DNA of 64,000 nt. It comes from Clostridiales bacterium (GTDB lineage: Bacteria > Bacillota > Clostridia > Oscillospirales > Oscillospiraceae). Where the stretch lies: the NCBI GenBank assembly GCA_021202515.1, contig JAJQCW010000081.1, positions 1 through 64,000 of the forward strand, read 5' to 3'. This document shows, piece by piece, positions 36,499 through 46,532 of the stretch. Position 1 is the first letter of the stretch, and each line of letters starts with the position of its first letter. The notes below the pieces were generated by a model. It saw only the letters and a list, made by a program, of their open reading frames with translations. It did no database searches and was not told the DNA's origin. A program made the translations under genes and the position numbers.

Positions 36499-38523
36499 TT
36501 AACTGGTCATCCGGCGGATGGTGATAATGCTCTTGTAGTTGACGCTGCAATAGGTGATGCCGTACTTCTTGCCCAGGGCGGAGAGCAACTGGCCGTTGCC
36601 GGCGTAGATGCCCACGTGACCGCTGTAGCAGACCACGTCGCCCACCTGCATCTCGGAGTAGCTGACGGACCGGCCGTAGCTGCGGATGGCGGAGGAGCTG
36701 TGGGGCAGGCTGATGCCGAAGTGGGCGAACACGCTCTTGACGAAGCCGGAGCAGTCGCAGCCGTTGGTCAGGCTGGTGCCGCCCCAAGCGTAGGGGTTGC
36801 CCACGAACTGAGAGGCATAGGACAGGATGGAGCTGCCGCTGGAGCTGGAAGAGGTGGTCGTGGTAGTGCTCTCGCTGGAGCTGCTGGTGGTGCTTTCGCT
36901 GCTGGAAGTGCTCTCGCTGGCCGCTTCCTCAGCGGCGGCGGCTTCTGCGGCGGCGGCGGCTTCTGCGGCGGCGGAGGCGGCTGCGGCGGCCTGGGCCGCT
37001 GCTGCGTCGGCGGTGCTGTCCTCCAGATAGCCGGAGTCCACATAACCGGTCTGGCCGCCGTAGGTGACCTTATACCAGCCGTTGGAAATGCCGCTGACGG
37101 CCACGATGGTGCCGTTGGGGATGGAATCCAGCGCGGTGGACTCGATGGAGGCGTCCTCCCGGAGGGTCAGCACAGAGGCGGTGACCTTCGCGTAGTCGGG
37201 GTAAGCCTGGAAGCCGTCCTCGGTGGTGGCGGAGACGAACGCGCCGCTGACATAGCCGGTGTACTTGCCGTAGGAGACCTCATACCAGGCGTCCACGGTG
37301 CCGATGACCTCCAGCAGTTCCCCCTGGGGGACGACGGCCAGCCGGGCGTAGCTGCTGCCCGCGCCGGAGCGCAGGGACAGGGAGGTGGCGATGACCTGTA
37401 CATAGCCGGTGGAGCAGGAGTCCTCCACGTCCACATAGTCGGCGGAGACATAGCCGCTCATGCCGTTGTAGGTGATGGCGTACCAGGTGCCCTTCTTCTT
37501 GGTGCCGGTGATCTGGAAGGTGGTGCCTTCGGGGATCTTGGCCAGGCTGGCGGAGTCGGTGGACGCCTTCTTCCGCAGGTTCAGCGCCTCAGAGGTGGAG
37601 GTGCCGTAGCCGATGCAGTCGTCCTCGGCCTCGGTGCGGATGCAGTCACAGTAGACCCAGCCGCTCATGTCCTGGTACTCGATCTTGTACCAGTTGTTCT
37701 CGCTGGCGTAGATGTCCACGCTCTTGCCGATGGGCACCAGGCCGGTGATGGCGGAGGAGCTGTCGGCGGATTCCCGGATGATGGTGTTGACCACCCGGCT
37801 GACGCCGGAGCCAATGCTGTTGATGTCCAGGTACTCGCCGGACATATAGCCGGTGTACTTCTTGCCTTCGGTGTCGTAGTACCGAACCTTCATCCAGCCC
37901 TCGTCGTCCTCGGTGGAGAGGACGGTGACGATCTCCCCTTCGGGGACGGTGGTCAAAATCTTGGAATCGGTGCTGGCCTTTTTGCGGATGCGCACGCCGC
38001 TGTCGGTGACGGTGGCGGTGTAGGAGACGCTGGACTTGATGGCGGCGGTCTCCTCTTCTTCCTCCGCTTCCTCCTCGTCGGCGGAGCTGTCGGAGGAACT
38101 GCTGCTGGAATCGCTCTTAGAGCTGCTCTTGGAGCTGGAAGAGGAATCGCCGGAGCTGCTGTCCGCGGAGCTGTCGCTGCTGTCGGAGCTGGCAGAGGAA
38201 TCGGCCTCATCCTCGGAGCTGTCAGAGCTGCCCGCGATGCTGATGTAGTCGGCGGAGACGTAACCGGTCATGGTGTCGCCGGTCTCTTCGTAAGTAAAGG
38301 AAACCTTGACCCAACCGTTTTCGTCGGCGGTTTCCAGAACGGTGAGGGTATCCCCCTTGTTGGCCTGCTGATAGACCTCGGAATCGGAGGAAGGCTCCGT
38401 GCGGATGCGGACACAGTCGTCGGTGACGGTGCCGGTCTGAGTGGCGAAGGCCAGGCTCATCAGGCTCAGAGCCATGGAAAAGACCAGCACCAACGCGGTA
38501 ATGGTTCTCTTGAGTCGGTGCAT
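36499..38523 (-). CDS. Secreted NlpC/P60 (C40) peptidase with about six SH3b repeats
   Basis: Signal peptide; repeated SH3b units; Ser/Asp-rich and Ala-rich linkers; YAWGGTSLTNGCDCSGFVKSVFAHFG catalytic Cys and GHVGIYAGNGQ His. Confidence 0.93.
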   Translation of the reverse strand: MHRLKRTITALVLVFSMALSLMSLAFATQTGTVTDDCVRIRTEPSSDSEVYQQANKGDTLTVLETADENGWVKVSFTYEETGDTMTGYVSADYISIAGSSDSSEDEADSSASSDSSDSSADSSSGDSSSSSKSSSKSDSSSSSSDSSADEEEAEEEEETAAIKSSVSYTATVTDSGVRIRKKASTDSKILTTVPEGEIVTVLSTEDDEGWMKVRYYDTEGKKYTGYMSGEYLDINSIGSGVSRVVNTIIRESADSSSAITGLVPIGKSVDIYASENNWYKIEYQDMSGWVYCDCIRTEAEDDCIGYGTSTSEALNLRKKASTDSASLAKIPEGTTFQITGTKKKGTWYAITYNGMSGYVSADYVDVEDSCSTGYVQVIATSLSLRSGAGSSYARLAVVPQGELLEVIGTVDAWYEVSYGKYTGYVSGAFVSATTEDGFQAYPDYAKVTASVLTLREDASIESTALDSIPNGTIVAVSGISNGWYKVTYGGQTGYVDSGYLEDSTADAAAAQAAAAASAAAEAAAAAEAAAAEEAASESTSSSESTTSSSSESTTTTTSSSSSGSSILSYASQFVGNPYAWGGTSLTNGCDCSGFVKSVFAHFGISLPHSSSAIRSYGRSVSYSEMQVGDVVCYSGHVGIYAGNGQLLSALGKKYGITYCSVNYKSIITIRRMTS

Positions 38524-38586
38524 AAAAAACCTCCAGTGTATCTCTGTGTCGGAGGGCGGGACACGCCGGGAACCGGCGAAACGTAC

Positions 38587-38880
38587 TCAGCCGGCGCTCA
38601 GGGCGCGGGTCAGCCAGACGGACCCCAGGTCCATGGCGGAGTACAGGCTGTTCTTTTCGCTTTTGCGCACCACCCGGTCTCTGGACTTCAGGTCAGTCGC
38701 GGTGAGCTGAAGCTGGACGGAAACGCGGGTCGCCACGTCCAGGTCCTGCACCTTTTTGGTGTCCAGGATCTGCAACATGATGATATACTTCTCGGACATG
38801 CTGCCGTAGTAAATCAGGTTGTCCTTCCTGCGGATGGGACGGCCTTTATAGGTGAGGGGAAGCGATTTGGAATCGGCCAT
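38587..38880 (-). CDS. Uncharacterized 97-aa protein
   Basis: MADSKSLPLTYKGRPIRRKDNLIYYGSMSEKYIIMLQILDTKKVQDLDVATRVSVQLQLTATDL; ATG at 38880 with upstream SD (AGGAGG). Confidence 0.75.
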   Translation of the reverse strand: MADSKSLPLTYKGRPIRRKDNLIYYGSMSEKYIIMLQILDTKKVQDLDVATRVSVQLQLTATDLKSRDRVVRKSEKNSLYSAMDLGSVWLTRALSAG

Positions 38881-39010
38881 TAGAATACCTCCTTGAAAAC
38901 TGTAACAAATTGTAACACATTGTAATCGAATTGTCAACTTTTTAAGCACGCATTTCTCTTGTGAAACTGCACAAATTGCGCCTCTAACAGTTACGATTCG
39001 AAACAGAAAG

Positions 39011-39045
39011 AAAGGCCCCTCTCCAAAAGACGGGCCTTTTGTTAA
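39011..39045 (-). terminator. Terminator downstream of ireB
   Basis: AAAGGCCC...GGGCCTTTT inverted repeat. Confidence 0.65.
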
Positions 39046-39162
39046 AAGCTGTTAGTCAGGCACTGCCAGTCTAAGGCGAACAGCATGAAACATTGGCTGG
39101 TTGTCAGCGGTTTGTCTTGTGCGGCGAACCCAAAGCGCAGAGCGAATTATTCAGCACCACAA

Positions 39163-39201
39163 AGCTAAGAGCTAAGGGCTAAAAGCTAATAGCTAATATG
39201 C
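39163..39201 (-). repeat. Family D heptameric repeat directly after the ireB stop
   Basis: On the minus strand: GCATATTAGCTATTAGCTTTTAGCCCTTAGCTCTTAGC. Confidence 0.85.
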
Positions 39202-39453
39202 TCACACGCCCAGATAGTAGCGCACAAGCTCCTGCAACAGCTCATCCCGGTCCAGCTTGCGGATGAGAGAGCGGGCGTTTTTGTAGTTGGTGATGTAGGT
39301 GGGGTCCTCGGAGAGGATGTACCCGACGATCTGGTTGATGGGGTTATAGCCCTTTTCCTGTAGGGCGGCGTAAACCATCGACAAAATCTGGCGGTTTTCC
39401 CCGTCCTCGGTATGGGATAGATCGACCCGGCGAGTATAATCAATATCAGACAT
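39202..39453 (-). CDS. ireB: IreB-family regulatory phosphoprotein
   Basis: [83 protein letters not shown] (DUF965). Confidence 0.93.
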   Translation of the reverse strand: MSDIDYTRRVDLSHTEDGENRQILSMVYAALQEKGYNPINQIVGYILSEDPTYITNYKNARSLIRKLDRDELLQELVRYYLGV

Positions 39454-39554
39454 GAGAAAAACCTCCAGTGCAGCGAATGGTTTGAGGAACAATATTTATT
39501 GTACCTCAAAACGCGGCAAAAGTAAAGGGGGAGGCCAGGAAAAAGTGGGACGCT

Positions 39555-39595
39555 CCAAAACGGCGGCAGCTCCCGCGGGGAAGCTGCCGCAGTCA
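39555..39595 (-). terminator. Terminator downstream of glgP
   Basis: GCGGCAGCT-TCCCCGCGGG-AGCTGCCGC then CGTTTTGG on the minus strand. Confidence 0.7.
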
Positions 39596-39622
39596 GCGTT
39601 TCGATGGCTGAAAAAGGGGGGA

Positions 39623-42049
39623 TTACAGCCGGGTGGACACGTGCCAGATGTTGTTGGCGTAGTCCCGGATGGAGCGGTCGGCAGCGAAGTGGCCGGACTT
39701 GGCGATGTTGGTCAGGGCGATCTGGTTCCAGCGCTTCTGGTCGCCGTAGACGTCCACCAACTGGTTCATGGTGTGGCGATAGCTCTCGTAGTCGGCCAGC
39801 AGCATATAGTCGTCGGCGGTGTGGCCCTGGCCGAAGAGCAGGCTGTTGGCGATGTCCTGATAGCTCTTGCCGTCGGCGAAGGGGGCGTTCATCTGGGCGA
39901 TGATGCGCTGGATGGTGGGGTTGGCGTTGTAGTACTCGTAGGAGTTGTAGCCGTTGGCCTTCTTGCTGGCCACCTCCTCGGCGGTCAGGCCGAAGATGAA
40001 GATGTTGTCGTCGCCCAGGAGCTGGTGCATCTCCACGTTGGCGCCGTCCTCGGTGCCGATGGTCAGGGCGCCGTTCATCATGAACTTCATGTTGCCGGTG
40101 CCGGAGGCTTCCTTGCCGGCGGTGGAGATCTGCTGGGAGATCTCGGTGGCGGGCATCATCTTCTCCGCCAGGGAGACCCGGTAGTTCTCCAGGAAGAACA
40201 CCTGGAGCTGGTCCTTGCAGCGGGGGTCGTTGTTGACGGTGTAGGCCAGGGAATTGATCAGCTCGATGATGCGCTTGGCCATATAGTAGCCGGGCGCGGC
40301 TTTGGCGGCGAAGAGGAAGGTGTGGGGCCGGATGGTCTTGCCGTCCTGGATCTCCTGATAGAGGTGGATGATGTTCATCACGTTGAGCAACTGGCGCTTG
40401 TACTCGTGCAGGCGCTTGGACTGCACGTCGAAGATGGCGTCGGTGTTCAGGATGATGCCATAATCCTGCTTGATATAGTTGGCGAAGGCGGCCTTGTTGG
40501 CGGTCTTGATCTTGGACAGGCGGTCCAGGGTGGAGGCGTCGTCCTTGGCCTTGAGGATGTTCTCCAGGTCATCGGGGTGGAGCAGATAGCTGTCGCTGCC
40601 GTTGATCTCGCAGATGAGGTTGTGCAGCTCCGGGTTGATCTCAGCCAGCCAGCGGCGGTGGTCCACGCCGTTGGTCACGTTGGTGAACTTCTTGGGGGTG
40701 CGCAGCCAGGCGGTGTGGAACACGTCGTCCTTCAAGATCTGGGAGTGCAGGGCGGCCACGCCGTTGACGGCGAAGCAGGTGGCTACGCACAGGTTGGCCA
40801 TGCGCACGTCGCCGTTCCAGACGATGGCCAGCTCCTGGGCCTTGTTCTCGTCGCCGTGGAAGAAGTCCCGGACCCGGCGCAGATAGCGCTCGTTGATCTC
40901 GCAGATGATCTGCCAGCAGCGGGGCACCAGGGACTCCACCAGGGCCTGGGGCCAGTGCTCCAGGGCCTCGGCCAGAACGGTGTGGTTGGTGTAGGCCACG
41001 GTCTTGCAGACGATGTCCCAAGCCTCGTCCCAGCCGAAGTAGTGCTCATCCATCAGGATGCGCATCAGTTCGGGGATGACCAGGGTGGGATGGGTGTCGT
41101 TGATCTGGATGACGTGCTTCTCCGCGAAGTTGGACAGGGTGCCGTACTGGACCAGGTGCTTGCGCACGATGGACTGGACGGTGGCGGAGACGAAGAAGTA
41201 CTGCTGCTTCAGGCGCAGGCTCTTGCCCTCATAGTGGTTGTCGGCGGGATAGAGCACCTTGGCGATGACCTCGGCGTTGGCGGCGTTCTCCACGGCCTTG
41301 AGGTAGTCGCCGGAGGAGTAGTAGGACATATCCACCGGGGCGGGGGACTTGGCGTCCCACAGGCGCAGGGTGTTGACGTGGTCGGTGCCGTAACCGGCGA
41401 TGTTCATGTCCATGGGCACGGCCATGACCTCGGTGCCGCCGATATAGTCCACCTTGAAGTGGCCCAGGTCGTCCACGGATTGCACCACGGTGCCGCCGAA
41501 GCGGACGGTCTCGACTTCATCCCGCTTGGGGACCAGCCAGGCGTCGCCCATGTCCAGCCAGTCGTCGGACAGCTCGATCTGCTTGCCGTCCACGATCTTC
41601 TGCTTGAAGATGCCCAACTGGTAGCAGATGGAATAGCCGGTGGCGGGGATGTCCAGGGTGGCCATGGAGTCCATATAGCAGGCGGCCAGACGGCCCAGGC
41701 CGCCGTTGCCCAGACCGGCGTCCGGCTCCAGCTCGAAGATCTCGGCGTGGTCGAAGCCCATCTCGTCGATGGCGTCTTTCAGCTCGTCCAGGATGCCCAG
41801 GTTGTAGGCGTTTTTCATCATGGAGCGGCCCACCAGGAACTCCATGGAGAGGTAGTGGACCTCACGGGCGCTGGACTTCCGGGTGACTTCCTTGGTGTCG
41901 ATGTGGTTGGCGGACATGATGTCCCGCACGACCATGGCGCAGGCCTTGAACATATGCACCTTGGACGCCTCTTTGATGGTGCGGCCAAAGTTGCGGCGCA
42001 GCTTGCCCTCGATCAGGGCGCAAAGCTCATATTTGGAATATTCACGCAT
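39623..42049 (-). CDS. glgP: Glycogen/starch phosphorylase
   Basis: YLSMEFLVGRSM, GNGGLGRLAACYMDSMATL, EASGTGNMKFMMNGALTIGTEDGANVE PLP site. Confidence 0.97.
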   Translation of the reverse strand: MREYSKYELCALIEGKLRRNFGRTIKEASKVHMFKACAMVVRDIMSANHIDTKEVTRKSSAREVHYLSMEFLVGRSMMKNAYNLGILDELKDAIDEMGFDHAEIFELEPDAGLGNGGLGRLAACYMDSMATLDIPATGYSICYQLGIFKQKIVDGKQIELSDDWLDMGDAWLVPKRDEVETVRFGGTVVQSVDDLGHFKVDYIGGTEVMAVPMDMNIAGYGTDHVNTLRLWDAKSPAPVDMSYYSSGDYLKAVENAANAEVIAKVLYPADNHYEGKSLRLKQQYFFVSATVQSIVRKHLVQYGTLSNFAEKHVIQINDTHPTLVIPELMRILMDEHYFGWDEAWDIVCKTVAYTNHTVLAEALEHWPQALVESLVPRCWQIICEINERYLRRVRDFFHGDENKAQELAIVWNGDVRMANLCVATCFAVNGVAALHSQILKDDVFHTAWLRTPKKFTNVTNGVDHRRWLAEINPELHNLICEINGSDSYLLHPDDLENILKAKDDASTLDRLSKIKTANKAAFANYIKQDYGIILNTDAIFDVQSKRLHEYKRQLLNVMNIIHLYQEIQDGKTIRPHTFLFAAKAAPGYYMAKRIIELINSLAYTVNNDPRCKDQLQVFFLENYRVSLAEKMMPATEISQQISTAGKEASGTGNMKFMMNGALTIGTEDGANVEMHQLLGDDNIFIFGLTAEEVASKKANGYNSYEYYNANPTIQRIIAQMNAPFADGKSYQDIANSLLFGQGHTADDYMLLADYESYRHTMNQLVDVYGDQKRWNQIALTNIAKSGHFAADRSIRDYANNIWHVSTRL

Positions 42050-42195
42050 AAAAAATTCCTCCAAATTTACACTTAACAGAAGGTAAGTTCACAATTTGTT
42101 TGCGTTTCGGCCCAAATGGGGCCGCTACACGCCATTTTAACATGAGGTGAGTGTTCTGTCAATCTTTGCGCCGCCAAAAGCCGTCCCCGAAGCGC

Positions 42196-42226
42196 AGAAA
42201 AAGGGAGCGCCTTTTCGACGCTCCCT
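42196..42226 (-). terminator. Terminator between glgA and glgP
   Basis: On the minus strand: GGGAGCG-TCGAAAAGG-CGCTCCC-TTTTTCTG. Confidence 0.8.
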
Positions 42227-42294
42227 TGTGGAAAATTACAGTTTTTTCGGTAATTAGGGGGTTTGGGTGCCCTTTTGCGTCAGCCATATCCCAC

Positions 42295-42374
42295 AAACCC
42301 CTCCGTCACGGCTAAAGCCGTGCCACCTCCCCTTTCAGGGGAGGGGGACCATGCGAAGCATGGTGGAGGGGTTT
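42295..42374. repeat. Family B repeat; three-armed cruciform version
   Basis: Outer AAACCCCTCC/GGAGGGGTTT enclosing CACGGC-TAAA-GCCGTG, CCTCCCCT-TTC-AGGGGAGG and CCATGC-GAA-GCATGG. Confidence 0.85.
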
Positions 42375-42426
42375 CTCCGCTGAAATAAGGAATGAGGCTG
42401 ATTCAAAGGGATTATCCGGTTGCAGC

Positions 42427-43863
42427 TTATTCCGCGCTGATCTTCTCGTAAATGGACAGATACTCCTTGGCGGACTTATCCCAGCTAAAGTCGGTGGTCA
42501 TGCCGCGCTTCATCAGGGCGGTCCAGGCGTCCTTGTCGGAGAAGTACAGGTCCACGGCACGGTTGATGGCGTTGAGCATATCGTCGGCGTTGATGTTGCC
42601 GAAGGTGAAGCCCAGGCCCTCGCCGGTCTCCGGGTTGTAGGAGGGGACGGAGTCCTTCAGGCCGCCGGTGAGACGGACCACGGGGACGGTGCCGAACCGC
42701 ATGGCAAACATCTGGGTCAGGCCGCAAGGCTCCGCCACGGAGGGCATGAGCATGATGTCCGCGCCGGCATAGATCTTGGTGGACAGGGCGGCGGCGTACT
42801 TGATGTTGGCGGAGACCCGGCCTGGATACTGCTTGGCGGCGTTGCGGAAGAACTCCTCAAAGCCCCACTCGCCAGTGCCCAGCACCACGAACTGCACGTT
42901 CTGCTCCATGATGCGGTGGAAGACGTTGGTGATCAAATCGTAGCCCTTGTGACCCACCAGACGGGAGATGCAGGCGATGATGGGCACGTCGGGATCGACG
43001 TTGAGGCCCAGCTCCTTCTGGAGGGCAGCCTTGCACTCGGCCTTGCCGGCCAGGTCGTCGGGGGTATAGTTGGCGGTGATGATGGTATCGGTGGCGGGGT
43101 CGTTGGCGACCATGTCCAGTCCGTTCAGGATACCGGTCATCTTGTAATAGTTGTCGGTGACGACGCCCTCCAGCCCGTGGGCGTAGAAGCTGTATTGCAG
43201 CTCGTTGGCGTAGGTGGGGGAGACGGTGGTCACATAATCGGAGGCGTAGATGGCGCCCTTCATCAGGTTGACGTCGCCATAGTAGCTCAGCAGCTTCTCA
43301 TTGAAGTGGCTGGAGTCCAGACCGAACACGTCCTCCATGATGGAGCGGCCAAAGCGGCCCTGATACTCGATGTTGTGGATGGTGTAGACGCTCTTGGCGT
43401 TGGCCAACTGGGGAACGACCTTCTTGCTGTCGTTCAGGTAGATGGGCACCAGGGCGGTCTCCCAGTCGTTGGCGTGGATGATGTCGGGCGCCCAGTCGAT
43501 CTGAGCGGGGACCTCCACGCAGGCCTTGGAGAAGTAGGCGAAGCGCTCGCCATCGTCATAGTGACCATAGAGGCCGTTGCGCTTGAAATAAGTCTCGTTG
43601 TCCACGAAGTAGTAGGTCACGCCGCCGCGGTCCAACTGGAACAGGCCGCAGTAGGAGGAGCGCCAGCCCAGACGGAAATAGAAGTACTTGACGAAGGTCA
43701 TCTGGCTGCGCCACTGGTCGCCGATGCCGGCGTACAGGGGCAGGATGACGCGCACGTCGTTGTCCATCGCGGCCAGAGCGGGCGGCAGAGAGGCGGCCAC
43801 GTCAGCCAAGCCGCCGGTCTTGATGAAGGGGGCGACCTCCGAGGCTACGAAGAAGATTTTCAT
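42427..43863 (-). CDS. glgA: Glycogen synthase
   Basis: MKIFFVASEVAPFIKTGGLADVAASLPPAL; GT5 motifs; EPCGLTQMFAMRFGTVPVVRLTGGL. Confidence 0.97.
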   Translation of the reverse strand: MKIFFVASEVAPFIKTGGLADVAASLPPALAAMDNDVRVILPLYAGIGDQWRSQMTFVKYFYFRLGWRSSYCGLFQLDRGGVTYYFVDNETYFKRNGLYGHYDDGERFAYFSKACVEVPAQIDWAPDIIHANDWETALVPIYLNDSKKVVPQLANAKSVYTIHNIEYQGRFGRSIMEDVFGLDSSHFNEKLLSYYGDVNLMKGAIYASDYVTTVSPTYANELQYSFYAHGLEGVVTDNYYKMTGILNGLDMVANDPATDTIITANYTPDDLAGKAECKAALQKELGLNVDPDVPIIACISRLVGHKGYDLITNVFHRIMEQNVQFVVLGTGEWGFEEFFRNAAKQYPGRVSANIKYAAALSTKIYAGADIMLMPSVAEPCGLTQMFAMRFGTVPVVRLTGGLKDSVPSYNPETGEGLGFTFGNINADDMLNAINRAVDLYFSDKDAWTALMKRGMTTDFSWDKSAKEYLSIYEKISAE

Positions 43864-43991
43864 GTTACATGCCTTCCTTTCGCTAATAACTGAGAGTTGA
43901 TACGTTTGCACAAGGGCAAAGCAGGAGCCGACTTGCGCCGACCCCTGGCAGAGCTAGAAAACAGCGTCTGAATAGAAGTGTGAACCTCTAT

Positions 43992-45101
43992 TTAGACCTT
44001 TTGGTTCTTGGCGATGGGCAGCGGATAGTTCTGATGTCCGGCCAATCTGGAGTTGGCGGAGAAGGTGACGCCCTTGTCGCCGATGACGTAGTTCAGGTCG
44101 GCGTTCTCGCCCACGGTGCAGTCCTTCATGAGGATGCTGTTCTTGACGACGGCGCCCTTGCCGACTTTGACGTTACGGAAGATGATGGAGTTCTCCACGG
44201 TGCCCTCGATGATGCAGCCGTCGGCGATGACGGCGTTCTTCACGGCGCTGCCGGGAGCGTAGTAGGTGGAGGCGTCGGTGCGGTCCTTGGAGTAGATGGG
44301 ACGCTCCGGCGTGAACAGGTCGGCCATGACCTCCGGCTTCAGCAGGTCCATGGACCGCTCCAGATAGGCGGGGATGGAGGTCAGCCGGGCGGCGTAGTTG
44401 TCGAAGACGTAGGGGACGATCTTCAGCTTATCCTTGTTGGGGATGAGCACGTGGCGGGAGAGGGAGTACTGGTTGTGGGCAGCGCAGTCTTTGACGCTGC
44501 GGCTCAGGAACTCCTTGGACATGATGTAGATGTTCAGGCACTCCAGACCCACGGCCTCATCGGGACGGCGGAGCACGTCCAGCGTACCGTCCTCCAAGGG
44601 AACGTAGTAGGTGGTGCAGGAGGGCTTGCCGGAGTAGTTGTGGGTGCAGACGGGGGTCACGTCCGCGCCGGAGGCGATGTGGGCCTCAAAGACCGCAGCC
44701 AGGTCGATGTTGGCGGCCAGGTCGCCGTCGGCCAGCAGGACATACTCCTGACGGATGTCGTCCACATAGCTGCCCAGGTTGGCCAGGGCTTCCATGCGGC
44801 CGCGGGGGTTGCCGGAACCGGCCTTCTGGGAGAAGGGAGGCAGCAGGCGCAGGCCGCCGCGTTTCCGGGTCAGGTCCCAATCCTTACCGGACTCCACGTG
44901 GTCCAGCAGGGACTGATAGTTCTCCTCCAGCACCAGGCCCACGTCGATGATGCCCGCGTTGGTGCAGTTGGAGAGCATGAAGTCGATCATACGATAGCGT
45001 CCGCCATAAGGAACGGAGGACATGGAGCGGATCTCGGTCAACGGACCCAGATCATATTCAGCCTGATTGGTGAAAATAATGGCATGGAGATTCTTAAGCA
45101 T
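43992..45101 (-). CDS. glgD: Glucose-1-phosphate adenylyltransferase, regulatory-type subunit GlgD
   Basis: [47 protein letters not shown]-terminal left-handed beta-helix. Confidence 0.95.
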   Translation of the reverse strand: MLKNLHAIIFTNQAEYDLGPLTEIRSMSSVPYGGRYRMIDFMLSNCTNAGIIDVGLVLEENYQSLLDHVESGKDWDLTRKRGGLRLLPPFSQKAGSGNPRGRMEALANLGSYVDDIRQEYVLLADGDLAANIDLAAVFEAHIASGADVTPVCTHNYSGKPSCTTYYVPLEDGTLDVLRRPDEAVGLECLNIYIMSKEFLSRSVKDCAAHNQYSLSRHVLIPNKDKLKIVPYVFDNYAARLTSIPAYLERSMDLLKPEVMADLFTPERPIYSKDRTDASTYYAPGSAVKNAVIADGCIIEGTVENSIIFRNVKVGKGAVVKNSILMKDCTVGENADLNYVIGDKGVTFSANSRLAGHQNYPLPIAKNQKV

Positions 45102-46309
45102 TATTTGTCACCGCCTTTCTTCTCAGGATAGAGCATAGCGCCGGCCTCGATTTCAGCGCCGGGGGCGATGTTGACGCCCTTGCCGACAACGGCAACCTTC
45201 TTGTTGGGGTCGTCATAGACCTGGTCGGAGCCAACGTGGGCGCCCGCGCCGATGACGGCGTCCTCAGCGATGATGGCGTATTCCACCACAGCGCCGGGCT
45301 TGATGACCGCGCCGGGCATGATCATGGAGTAACGGACGACAGCGCCGTTGCCCACCTGAACGGAGTCGGAGATGATGGAGTTCTCCACATCGCCGTCGAT
45401 GATGCAGCCGCTGGAGATGAAGGAATGCTTCAGGGAAGCGTGGGGCAGGATGGAGTGAGGCGGACGGATGGGATTCCGGGCGAACAGGGGCCATTCCTTG
45501 TCGTAGACGTTCAGGTCGCCGTTGGGGTCCAGGATGTCCATGTTGGCGTCCCACAGGGAGTTGATGGTGCCCACGTCTTTCCAGTAGCCGTTGAACCGGT
45601 AGACCATCATCTTCTCACCGGCGTTGAGCATGTTGGGGATGATGTTCTTGCCGAAGTCGTTGGAGGAATCGGGGTCGGCCTCGTCCTCGATGAGGTACTG
45701 ACGCAGCTTGCTCCAGGTGAAGCAGTACACACCCATGGAGGCCAGGTTGCTCTTGGGATGGGCGGGCTTCTCCTCGAACTCATAGATGGTGTCGTCGTCG
45801 TTGACGTTCATGATGCCGAAGCGCTTGGCCTCTTCCATGGTGACGGTCAGGACGGAGATGGTGGCGGCGGCGTTGTTGGCCTTGTGGACGGCCAGCATTT
45901 CGGTGTAGTCCATCTTGGAGATGTTGTCGCCGGAGAGGACGATGACGTACTCAGGGTCGTACTGGTCGATAAAGCCGATGTTCTGATAGATGGCGTTGGC
46001 AGTGCCGGCATACCAGGAGCCGTCGCCGCCGGAAGTGGAGTAGGGGGCCAGGGAGTGCAGTCCGCCGTTGGCGCGGTCCAGGTCCCAAGGCTCGCCGTTG
46101 CCCAGGTAGACGTTCAGCTCCAGGGGCTGATACTGGGTCAGGACGCCGACGGTGTCGATGCCGGAGTTGACGCAGTTAGACAGCGGAAAGTCGATGATAC
46201 GGTACTTGCCGCCGAAGGGGACGGCAGGTTTGGCCACGTTCTGGGTCAGCGCGTATAAACGGCTGCCCTGACCGCCTGCTAGCAGCATGGCCACACATTC
46301 CTTTTTCAT
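45101..46309 (-). CDS. glgC: Glucose-1-phosphate adenylyltransferase GlgC
   Basis: [42 protein letters not shown]. Confidence 0.97.
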   Translation of the reverse strand: MKKECVAMLLAGGQGSRLYALTQNVAKPAVPFGGKYRIIDFPLSNCVNSGIDTVGVLTQYQPLELNVYLGNGEPWDLDRANGGLHSLAPYSTSGGDGSWYAGTANAIYQNIGFIDQYDPEYVIVLSGDNISKMDYTEMLAVHKANNAAATISVLTVTMEEAKRFGIMNVNDDDTIYEFEEKPAHPKSNLASMGVYCFTWSKLRQYLIEDEADPDSSNDFGKNIIPNMLNAGEKMMVYRFNGYWKDVGTINSLWDANMDILDPNGDLNVYDKEWPLFARNPIRPPHSILPHASLKHSFISSGCIIDGDVENSIISDSVQVGNGAVVRYSMIMPGAVIKPGAVVEYAIIAEDAVIGAGAHVGSDQVYDDPNKKVAVVGKGVNIAPGAEIEAGAMLYPEKKGGDK

Positions 46310-46532
46310 TGGTCAGTTCACCTCAACACTAGATTTGCTCGTTAGAAATTCTGGCGGCACTCCCACCGCATACGAGTGGCCGGTCCCCCGCAGACCGTCC
46401 GGCTGCCGCTCCCTGCCACTGCGCGAAAGCGCTGCGGCGGGCCGGAACCTGTGGGGAAACACCCTCCCGGATCGACCGGAGTGTTATCAGTCCTTCTAAT
46501 TGTTATATGTACCGGCAAAGCGCCGAATTACA

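Noticed and set aside
36337-38883. 848-aa plus-strand ORF opposite the SH3/NlpC gene
   Set aside because: Antisense shadow; sense gene has signal peptide, SH3b repeats and a catalytic Cys motif.
39452-42076. 874-aa plus-strand ORF opposite glgP
   Set aside because: Shadow ORF produced by codon bias of glgP; composition V/G/H/D-rich with no domain motifs.
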